This document shows, one piece after another, positions 23,201 through 27,870 of a stretch of 64,000 bases of DNA. Position numbers and translations under genes: made by a program. Each line of letters begins with the position of its first letter. Position 1 is the first letter of the stretch. The DNA comes from Effrenium voratum (Eukaryota; Sar; Dinophyceae; Suessiales; Symbiodiniaceae): contig CAUJNA010000480.1 of NCBI GenBank assembly GCA_963377175.1, positions 52,501-116,500 on the forward strand, given 5' to 3'. The notes beneath the pieces were generated by a model, which saw only the letters and a list, made by a program, of their open reading frames with translations, ran no database searches and had not been told where the DNA came from.

Positions 23201-26200
23201 GCTGTTGACAAGTTCGTAATTCGAAACAACATGACTCCTGTTAAGTTTGACGGTTGTGCTGTTGGTGTCAAAACTACCGATGGGATTCCTATGAAGAAAC
23301 CATGGACTGTTAAGACCAACATGCATTGCCTCCACAATTACTTTGATGGAAGAGTGTGTTCTTGCACTGTCCAACATGCTGAAGGTAGGGGACGGAATCT
23401 CAAGAATACTGAATCCTATACGTACATCATGACTGACTTGATTCACAAGGCTTTTGCTTATGCAGTGTCGGTTCAAGAAAAGGTTGTCCAAACACGGATA
23501 CTAGTTGCGACCATGGCTGAAGCACTGCCCGTGGAGAAGGCCTTGAAGACGGTACGCTCGGCATTCTCCGAGAGGCACTACAAAGATGTGCCGCTTGCTC
23601 GAGTTGACTACGGCTCGGACTACATCCTGCACGATGGGAAGGTGAAGGCCGAGGTCATCCCCGACGAGCTGCGCGTCGCCAACCGAGAGGCTTGGTCAGA
23701 CATGTTCCGTGATGCGGCAACTCAATCATTCATCGTCAAGGACGTGAACTCCGGTGTCGACCTTGCCAAGATGAGTGAACGTACCGATGCGCTGGCTCTC
23801 GCCAAGAACGCCATGTCATCGTTGACAGGTACTGCGGGAATTCTCAAAGAGGCTCCGGCTGAGGCTTTCGATATCCTCTTCTGCCCGGGGAAACCCGCGG
23901 TCAACTATCTGTTTTTCGGCGACTCCTTCAATGCGTTGGTCAAAGATGGAGCAAAGACAGATGTTGGCACCATCCTCAAGGAGAATAAGCGGACGCTCTT
24001 TGGGCACAAGCACGAGGTCTGGTCCGAAATGACATGGGGCAAAGGACTAGCAGAATCTCTTGACGCTGCTGAGCGGGCAATGCTAAAGCTCGCCGAAAGG
24101 CCTGAGCCCCGGCCGTACGTCATCGTGATCTCGTGGTCCGGGAATGACGTTGTCGGTCGTAACGGTTACATCGACAACCCCGCCGCCCTAGCGGGCTGGG
24201 CCACTGATTCCGAGGCAAAGCGGAAGGCTGCGATGGACATCATCGAAAGGAATGCCCGAGCGGTGATGACTGTCCGTGATCGGCTACGCCATATTGCTTT
24301 TCGGGAAGACGTCGTCCAGGTCGTCCTCATCGTGCCGAGGGACTATGAGACGTATGGACTGAGTGAATCTTACAAGACTCAGATGGACGGGCATGCTCGT
24401 TTGTTGCATGGTTCCGCGGGAATCACCGTCCTCGACCCCCAGACTCTCATATCCAACACGTCTCGAGCTGACCGCATCCACACCGATGACACCGAGCGGA
24501 ACAGGAAGCACTACATCAATTATTATGTGGCCGCCGCCAAGCTCGGGTACTGCATTGGCCAAATCAACCGCTTCGAAATGGCGATGAATTGGTACCGCCT
24601 CGAAAGGGAATACATGAACATTGACACATCTATCCCGATCGTTGGCGCTACACCCCAGGAAACTGGCGGTCCGGCAATTGCAAAGAACCCTGAGGACCCT
24701 TTCGACAATGAGGTCCGTGAGAGGGAGTTGGAGGCGATCAACGAAATCGCCGCGCAAGAGCCGAAGCGCGAGATTTTCCTGGAGACTGAAAAGGAGGCAA
24801 ACCCCCTCTACCCCCTTGACACCGTCAAGGAGGAAGCAAAGATCTTACAGATGATGCAACCCGACATTCACGCGGCGACCGTCAGCGGCCTCAACGATGT
24901 GATCGATTGGTCTTCTTCTTCGGATGAGGAGGACCTGATCAGCTTCGACCTGCCCCCTGGCTCTCAGCCTAAGGTCAGCCGGCCGAAAGGCCAGGCCGTT
25001 GAGGTTGCCGCAGTGGATCCGAATGACATTGGTGAGGACGGCCAAATCAAGCTCATCCTCACTTCCAAGCGGAAAAGTCATAACAAAATGACTGCAGCTC
25101 TCAGTGCTGCGACACCAAAGGTGAAATCAAAGGCAATGCCAATGCAGGCTGCCTCATCCAGTGATCAGGCGTCCGTGGCTGGGACCAGCAAGACTCAGCC
25201 CGGAGAGATCCGTGGCCCGGAGATCATCCCCAAGGCGAAGGCAGTTTCCAAAGCTGCTGGAAAGCCCGGGGAGACCCGTGGCCAGGCTGCTGAACCCAAG
25301 AGGGAGTGGATCAAATGCTCAGGAATCAAGATTCCCCAGATCCAGAACTATGGCAGAAGGACGTTCTTGAGCAAGAAGGTGTCGTATTTGGTTCGCGGAC
25401 ATGCCCACGAACATGCGACGCGATCCATCCCTGAGATCAATCTCAAGGACAACTCCTTCGACTACGCAGCCGTCGCCAAATGGATCCAACGTCGATATGA
25501 CTGGAACTGCACCCAATACACTCTTCTTCAGGCCACGTCCACATCGAATCGGTTCGAGGTCTATGTCGAGTACGCGCCGGCCGGGCAGCAATGGAACGGG
25601 CTCAGTTTCATGCCGCTACGCATTCGCGCGTTCACCGGCCACAACGATTGGGTGACCGAGGCCAGCGGCTTTGACAATATTCCTGGAGATCCCATTGCAA
25701 TGGATGTCAATTACACCATTGAGCACGCAAAGAAGGGTGTGCGACCGGGCTTCTGCAAAGATTTCTCGGACGCACGCCGAAAGGCGCTGCCCAAAATCGC
25801 CTACCACACGTGCAACATGCAGAATTTCTTTGACATCATTTACATGGGCATCTTTCCGGGCGGAATGGGAGACCGGCAAACCTCGCGTGGTCACGCCTAC
25901 CTAACGGTAGTGCCTCCTTGGGACAGGCATGGCCGGAAGGCGGGGGGTGCGCGTGCTGACCGACCCATCAACATCGCAGTCGATGTGGAGATGTTGATCC
26001 AATTGGGATGTCGGCTGTACGCACCCGGAGACGGGGAAGCCCTGGTGACGGAGGATTGGATCACGAACAAGGTCCTCATTTACGCCTATGACGCTGAATG
26101 TGCAAAGTTTATCTGGTCAAACCGGATGTATGTCAGTGTCAGACGGAATTACCAGGATAGCATCAAGAAGTATCGGGAAGAGACCCAGAAGGGCGTTGTC

Positions 26201-26257
26201 GGGACCCCAGTGCTGGAATCGTTCATGGCGAAGGCCGACAAGGAGTGTAAGCTCTAG
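17219..26257 (+). CDS. pol: Giant Pol polyprotein (protease, integrase, RT, RNase H, plus C-terminal enzymes)
   Basis: One open frame of 3,012 codons. It opens at a GTG inside the second zinc finger, so it is most likely translated as a Gag-Pol continuation rather than from its own start. Order by residue: CCCH finger 2-20; protease with DTGAS at 244-248; HHCC zinc domain (H470, H474, C481, C484); integrase with D515, D577 and E608; RT with D1110 and YVDD 1200-1203; RNase H with D1539, E1585 and D1758; methyltransferase-like domain 1862-2080; SGNH-hydrolase-like domain about 2225-2450; acidic low-complexity linker about 2550-2690; Tpt1/KptA-like domain about 2715-2970. A usual copia polyprotein has about 1,300-1,500 residues. 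RT and RNase H are further swollen by two inserted modules. It stops at TAG, eight bases before the next open frame. Confidence 0.93.
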   Translation: MCKFFKANRCERGKDCPWQHPATSKAAAAPKAEKNASGDTPKTSPREKKKKKKGSRPSSQDSKDSKGSQSLKSPRSSKGSNAAVCLLQAMMVCAATLDSVASHPCLPSVTHDVFQSMPCIKKCVQFSDYPSISNYETDGELWPYTASSRRFAHEFPVDYVPKFDERAVSDATLIGTMHEAMMKDLLKGTKTPCKFQCDSDFGCDSCIPAGLTAEPEKPETSPKKGKAAVARMTMDSSHIPWIADTGASQDLLSGTDAEVGCIYESSQPLKFSTANGNIIGTKQARVKIQQTDSVVRPYVLDKAPSVLSVGMRCLRDGYDFVWRAHSRPYFRLPDGSRIKLEVKDNVPFIPPATQNAVPALSQSIPKVTSLPSAPIEIEDEVLVIDEEPEAVEEVLVTNEDDGDELGNDDFLLEDTISQPEGEVIEECHDIPSEDAPKVIASDFVSKPILKDAPRERGEAALRDEATSLQHLMCHTPKNPFCETCNRAKMYKYPSKQKGGSTQVEAKKFGDHLTADHLITSDDREIGIDQSRVALVVRDVATDFRYVYPAARKTSHQCVMAFKHFVRTGETVNVFYSDRAPELVKSADQLEWKHVQSTNYISKTNAIAERNVRAIIEGTRTNLEQAGLHHSYWPHAAKHYCMAHNITDHPDYHSPWKVRFGEDFPGPYLPFGCQVNFWTGPRNRPNKPLKFEPTSRAGIFLGYPIHPDFLWRHEFLVVPLRDLMEKDYDQPIAPLRVNQIKCPDGEFSFPMVERHLLHMNGVMPGLEYAPETPDPAALDAPLLEEDLPAEMPGQDDIDDQELAENLGKLIKDSPEKGPASEEMVKVIDLKTSKDTFVPKDGGAHYDAGGVKARRYSGSSKPDSIPPFLWKTMSTKQRRLAIIKDEREKARKAFPDEPVSEDPEASSSKARPATTAGLEDEFSSVPLMPVAPCVGNRPKEETVEDALDVVVLPALSANPEIGQHRCKVLQAHLHPVIHAMVARPVGRKEIESNADAQKSIDVEWRNLESKGAWDYNTVREWSQVVKEAKGRSEKVHVGKIFEICVEKGSELQKGNPLRKFKGRTVFQGNNVKDENAEQALFAELGSAPSTMEAAKAIDAYGAMPGNCTQQSDGRQAYTQALYKGIKTWVRLPKYRWPKGWASKYSDPVVQLILALYGHPDSGGLWEKHCEDILLSLGFRLVYPGAWPSVFWHPKLRLLLAVYVDDFKMSGPVQNVAKGWELISSKIDMDPPSAVGRYLGCEHVVTEKVQLSPEHHPFAHVFNHDLEDPSDKNAAAARRTQDYWEHYPEHGVVVCQHEQPRRKFRRTPNGVAKEIGLGGTRYTECSPCFDKDGAAQQYWHFDEDDDQIQTVPFLWVGTTYFFHENVGNARLAAAAVKKLRDKTSAKKANRAKGFSYIDELFQHQPCMDKPVTLVTYDMTGFLKQCLDRYVELAGGNVQFKKVSTPFQDDRIARPTKDDTEKKGILQPIASKILMKVLFAARMARFDLLRATQGLASRVTKWSVDCDQALFRLMCYIHTTVDRKMHGFVGDPSSRTRLWLFADSDHAGEHDSRSTSGCFLALIGPNTFYPLTAFSKKQTSTAMLSTEAEVIAANVALRAVGLPSSCLWEIIQSAGGGTENPTCTLTPSRTSDYWINDTVNGYIVRVHNKRRTQLFVPSNDDCPVRTEALSSSRYTVQLFSDGNINLKVSRICPNDPERQTDPAWIGKTYFFMRGAGEADLEIEAKEIRDNLTDFEYVGDERVGSEGVTLINNGSFEGIFLEDNQATIRILESGRSPAFRHTDKTQRVNLAWLAEQVRRKHYKLTHVSTELQAADILTKPFTNAEKWQGGLKLMNIASKMDVPGIPAAVSPRLEKSEARNTGGSPNRILVEVCCSHDSKLGDTSRRPAFGCHVIRITQDDDVLSHATRKRVVDEVKHIRSIGNKGSIPVLLWASIPCTGGTAWSHINMNHDTAKEKVKRHRSIYKRIWSAFVDLVNSMEFAKPLIAIEWPRSCTYWDDKAVDKFVIRNNMTPVKFDGCAVGVKTTDGIPMKKPWTVKTNMHCLHNYFDGRVCSCTVQHAEGRGRNLKNTESYTYIMTDLIHKAFAYAVSVQEKVVQTRILVATMAEALPVEKALKTVRSAFSERHYKDVPLARVDYGSDYILHDGKVKAEVIPDELRVANREAWSDMFRDAATQSFIVKDVNSGVDLAKMSERTDALALAKNAMSSLTGTAGILKEAPAEAFDILFCPGKPAVNYLFFGDSFNALVKDGAKTDVGTILKENKRTLFGHKHEVWSEMTWGKGLAESLDAAERAMLKLAERPEPRPYVIVISWSGNDVVGRNGYIDNPAALAGWATDSEAKRKAAMDIIERNARAVMTVRDRLRHIAFREDVVQVVLIVPRDYETYGLSESYKTQMDGHARLLHGSAGITVLDPQTLISNTSRADRIHTDDTERNRKHYINYYVAAAKLGYCIGQINRFEMAMNWYRLEREYMNIDTSIPIVGATPQETGGPAIAKNPEDPFDNEVRERELEAINEIAAQEPKREIFLETEKEANPLYPLDTVKEEAKILQMMQPDIHAATVSGLNDVIDWSSSSDEEDLISFDLPPGSQPKVSRPKGQAVEVAAVDPNDIGEDGQIKLILTSKRKSHNKMTAALSAATPKVKSKAMPMQAASSSDQASVAGTSKTQPGEIRGPEIIPKAKAVSKAAGKPGETRGQAAEPKREWIKCSGIKIPQIQNYGRRTFLSKKVSYLVRGHAHEHATRSIPEINLKDNSFDYAAVAKWIQRRYDWNCTQYTLLQATSTSNRFEVYVEYAPAGQQWNGLSFMPLRIRAFTGHNDWVTEASGFDNIPGDPIAMDVNYTIEHAKKGVRPGFCKDFSDARRKALPKIAYHTCNMQNFFDIIYMGIFPGGMGDRQTSRGHAYLTVVPPWDRHGRKAGGARADRPINIAVDVEMLIQLGCRLYAPGDGEALVTEDWITNKVLIYAYDAECAKFIWSNRMYVSVRRNYQDSIKKYREETQKGVVGTPVLESFMAKADKECKL
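17930..18200 (+). other. Retropepsin-like aspartic protease domain
   Basis: IPWIADTGASQDLL contains the catalytic Asp-Thr-Gly-Ala (Asp at residue 244). A beta-rich segment follows with SVLSVGMRC, matching the copia protease pattern in which a Leu-Ser-Val stretch precedes the end of the domain. It would cut Gag-Pol as a homodimer. Confidence 0.85.
18600..19420 (+). other. Integrase: HHCC zinc domain and DDE core
   Basis: The pre-integrase zinc site is QHLMCH (H470, H474) with CETC (C481, C484). The catalytic triad is placed at D515 (LTADHLI), D577 (YSDRAPEL) and E608 (NAIAERN); the last matches the NGVAER-type motif of copia integrases. The C-terminal piece RAGIFLGYPIHPDF is the usual GIFLGY strand. 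It would insert the cDNA and make the 5-bp duplication seen here. Confidence 0.9.
20200..20990 (+). other. Copia-type reverse transcriptase (RVT_2)
   Basis: The first catalytic Asp is D1110 in SDGRQAYTQA, a variant of the usual DVKTAFLNG. KTWVRLP and the ALYGHPDSG helix follow, then the active-site loop YVDDFKMSG (residues 1200-1208). All three catalytic aspartates are present, so the domain looks competent. Confidence 0.92.
21170..21390 (+). other. Inserted module 1 containing WVGTTYFF, between RT and RNase H
   Basis: Residues about 1318-1390. The core WVGTTYFFHENVGNA (W1352) is followed by a helix ending in KKLRDK. The distance from YVDD to the first RNase H aspartate is 339 residues, roughly 140 more than I expect in copia elements. 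It resembles module 2 at 22,090-22,440. Function unknown. Confidence 0.6.
21820..22690 (+). other. Copia RNase H, split by an insertion
   Basis: The first half has FADSDHAGEHDSRSTSG (D1539) and STEAEV (E1585). The second has FLEDNQATI (D1758) and THVSTELQAADILTKPF. The catalytic set is present. Between E1585 and D1758 lie 173 residues where about 40 are usual, so roughly 130 residues are inserted inside the fold. Confidence 0.88.
22090..22440 (+). other. Inserted module 2 containing WIGKTYFF, inside RNase H
   Basis: Residues about 1625-1740. The core WIGKTYFFMRGAGEA (W1700) is followed by EIRDN, parallel to WVGTTYFF...KKLRDK in module 1. It sits between the second and third catalytic residues of RNase H. 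The shared W-[VI]-G-x-T-Y-F-F pattern suggests that a small domain was duplicated. I do not recognise the family. Confidence 0.55.
22800..23450 (+). other. Methyltransferase-like (Rossmann) domain after RNase H
   Basis: Residues 1862-2080. RILVEVCCSHDSKLGD has the position and flavour of a SAM-binding motif I. WASIPCTGGTAW (Pro-Cys at 1931-1932) recalls the Pro-Cys of motif IV in cytosine-5 methyltransferases, and IEWPRSCTYW and FDGCAVGV follow. The canonical FxGxG loop is not evident, so activity is uncertain. Retrotransposon-borne cytosine methyltransferases have been reported in dinoflagellates, which makes this reading plausible but not proven. Confidence 0.5.
23890..24560 (+). other. SGNH/GDSL-hydrolase-like domain
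   Basis: Residues about 2225-2450. Block I is FFGDSF (nucleophile Ser 2236). Block III is SWSGNDVVG (Asn 2309, Asp 2310). Block V is ADRIH, giving Asp-x-x-His at 2418-2421. The spacing and order S, N, D/H fit the SGNH esterase fold; the block II glycine may be in MTWGKGLAE. All catalytic residues are present. Esterase domains are known in ORF1 of some LINE elements, but I do not know of one in a copia polyprotein. The substrate is unknown. Confidence 0.75.
25300..26200 (+). other. Tpt1/KptA RNA 2'-phosphotransferase-like domain
   Basis: Residues about 2715-2970. FLSKKVSYLVRGHA matches the N-terminal SK-x-LSYLLRH helix (Arg 2726). SNRFEVYV, then LRIRAFTGHN (Arg 2803, His 2808), matches the IRA-x-QGHS motif. 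AYHTCNMQNFFDII (His 2863) matches the HGT region, and SRGHAYL (Arg 2890, His 2892) matches R-x-HIHL. A strand-rich end with INIAVDVEMLIQLG follows. The family removes 2'-phosphate from spliced RNA using NAD. Two changes are notable: a Gly stands after Arg 2726 where His is usual, and HGT is HTC. Activity is therefore uncertain. Confidence 0.72.
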
Positions 26258-26265
26258 TACAAACA

Positions 26266-27414
26266 GTGGGCCCCGACAGCGTGCCGCGACATGACGCGGC
26301 CCCACCGCATTGGCAATGTGACGAGAACCTCCCGAAAGAAGAGCAGGTCGCGCTTGAATTCGAGACCGCCCGCTATGGCCTCTACAGAAACTGGGCCCGA
26401 GCTGTGAAGCAGCAGCCCGGGGAAACCCGAGGCCGGAGTGGTTTGTGGCAGGACCTGGATCCCAACAAGCAGAAGTCGACCAACTGGCGCTTCGCGGAGG
26501 TCATGCACATCCCCGACGTTGAGTGCCCGCGCTGCAAAATCCTCATCCCGGTCGGCACCATCAACTGTTTCCAGTGTGACCGTCTCATGGAGCGCATGCC
26601 CGATATCAAGAAAATAGCCAGGGTCGTCCGATTGCAGGAGATGGCCAACAGCTTGGGCGTACCGCTTTCCATGGACCAGGTTGAGACTCAGATCTTGACG
26701 CAGCGGAAGGATGCGCGAGGGGATCGAAGCGCAAGAGGGGGCCTCGGTATCATGAAGGACATCGCCAAGAAAGCAGTTCTTCGCAACAAGGAGTACACCA
26801 CGTTGTACGAGAGGCTGATCAATGACCCCTTCTACGCCTACACTGCCGCGCGGGGAGACCTGACGCCGTCCGCCCTCGAGTTTATCGAGAAGGTGGCACG
26901 ATGCATTATTCCGAGTTTCGGGAGAACCAAGGAAATGATCCAAGGAAGCGTTGCTGTGCCGAAATATCACGCACGGCTAACGCTGGTGCCGCCAACGGAG
27001 GACGTGCAGGAGGTTGATCCGAAGGACGTGTATGTGGTGCATGGTGGCAGATTTCTGGAACCAGAACAATTTGCTGCATTGTATGGAAGCCTTGACAAGA
27101 GCAACCGCTACCCCGTGATGGGCTGGACCCGGGATTTCTCGTCTGTGGGAGACCCCGAAATGGTATTGGTTGAGTTGCTTTGCTTCGTCGAAGAGGAGAT
27201 CCCCGGCATCGAAATCCCTGGACGAGCCACCCCGCTCCCTGCAGTTGTCGGTGTGACGCGCAAGCCCATTCCGCAGCTCCGGGAGACCGGTGGCCAATGG
27301 CAAGATCGTCAATGGAGCCAGTCGTACTGGGGAAGCTGGGGCCAATCCTGGGACTCGTGGTGGTCTGATGATCAGCGTCCGTGGAAGAGCTCCCGCAATT
27401 GGGATTGGCGATGA
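26266..27414 (+). CDS. Third ORF of the element: zinc-ribbon protein with Trp-rich tail
   Basis: An open frame of 382 codons in a different frame, beginning eight bases after the pol stop. The first in-frame ATG is only at 26,503 (MHIPDVECPRC), giving 303 residues. The earlier open part could be reached by a frameshift or re-initiation. CPRC...CFQC (C-x2-C about 12 residues before C-x2-C) is a zinc-ribbon-like site. A basic helical middle follows, and the tail from about 27,290 is rich in Trp, Gln, Ser and Asp (SYWGSWGQSWDSWW). I do not recognise the family. The codon bias matches the C-terminal cassette of pol, so the two were probably acquired together. Confidence 0.7.
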   Translation: MGPDSVPRHDAAPPHWQCDENLPKEEQVALEFETARYGLYRNWARAVKQQPGETRGRSGLWQDLDPNKQKSTNWRFAEVMHIPDVECPRCKILIPVGTINCFQCDRLMERMPDIKKIARVVRLQEMANSLGVPLSMDQVETQILTQRKDARGDRSARGGLGIMKDIAKKAVLRNKEYTTLYERLINDPFYAYTAARGDLTPSALEFIEKVARCIIPSFGRTKEMIQGSVAVPKYHARLTLVPPTEDVQEVDPKDVYVVHGGRFLEPEQFAALYGSLDKSNRYPVMGWTRDFSSVGDPEMVLVELLCFVEEEIPGIEIPGRATPLPAVVGVTRKPIPQLRETGGQWQDRQWSQSYWGSWGQSWDSWWSDDQRPWKSSRNWDWR

Positions 27415-27684
27415 GTGAGCGATCTCTTCAACAATCTTTTCAATCTTCGGCTGACATCCATTTACATTTCAAATTCAATATTCATTATACTTCTCAATCC
27501 ATGTTGGCCGAGGATCAATGTACAGTGCACGAGCACGCCTCGCGAGAGCGACGGTCAGTGGAGGCGGAAGACCTTAACTGCCGGTTGCTCGAATCCAAGT
27601 GCTTGTGTACTGCAAAAGGACTTCATGCCGATCGGGTTTCTTTGGTTGTTTCATCCCTTTCATGTGTCCTCCTGTTTCACATTC

Positions 27685-27696
27685 GGGCACGGGGGG
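27685..27696 (+). promoter_or_regulatory. Polypurine tract before the 3' LTR
   Basis: GGGCACGGGGGG abuts the 3' LTR and is the expected plus-strand primer. The stretch between the last ORF (stop at 27,414) and this tract is about 270 bp of AT-richer sequence with no evident gene, the element's 3' untranslated region. Confidence 0.65.
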
Positions 27697-27865
27697 TGTA
27701 GTTTGTAACGTGATGTATTTATCAACCATGTAAAACCCCAATGCATGAATGTCTCACTTGCGCAGTCTCATCATTACGACTGCGTATGGCTCAAGGCTCA
27801 AGGAAAAAGCGCGCTGAGTATAGGGTTCATTTGTGACCCTTCCCGGTTGTTTAACCTGTTCTATA
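27697..27865 (+). repeat. 3' LTR (169 bp)
   Basis: Same length as the 5' LTR with one substitution. It follows a G-rich polypurine tract and is followed at once by the GGATG target duplication. Confidence 0.95.
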
Positions 27866-27870
27866 GGATG
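27866..27870. repeat. Target-site duplication, right copy
   Basis: GGATG directly after the 3' LTR, matching the left copy at 15,256-15,260. The restored empty site would read TAGGGATAGGGATGAATGG. Confidence 0.9.

Larger units (their letters stand above)
23513..26257 (+). other. In-frame C-terminal cassette starting at an internal ATG
   Basis: An ATG in the context ACCATGG lies at residue 2099 of the polyprotein, just after the methyltransferase-like domain. From here codons are visibly GC-richer than in pol. The 914-codon remainder carries the SGNH-like and Tpt1-like domains. It could be an independently translated or once separate ORF that became fused to pol, in the position that env-like genes occupy in other LTR elements. 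Use of the internal start is inference. Confidence 0.45.
15261..27865 (+). mobile_element. Complete Ty1/copia-type LTR retrotransposon with an extended 3' coding cassette
   Basis: The element is bounded by two 169-bp direct repeats that match at 168 positions and is flanked by a perfect 5-bp duplication, GGATG. It contains a primer-binding site, a frame-shifted gag, a 3,012-codon pol ORF and a further ORF. Domain order is zinc fingers, aspartic protease, HHCC zinc domain, DDE integrase, RT, RNase H. Integrase before RT is diagnostic of the copia (Pseudoviridae-like) order. The 12.6-kb length is more than twice that of a typical copia element, mainly because of domains added after RNase H. Near-identical LTRs imply a recent insertion. 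The shifted gag frames mean this copy may not be autonomous, unless those shifts are sequence errors. Confidence 0.95.

Noticed and set aside
26266..27414. Third ORF as an envelope glycoprotein
   Set aside because: No signal peptide, transmembrane segment or glycosylation-rich ectodomain is visible; it has a zinc-ribbon-like site instead.
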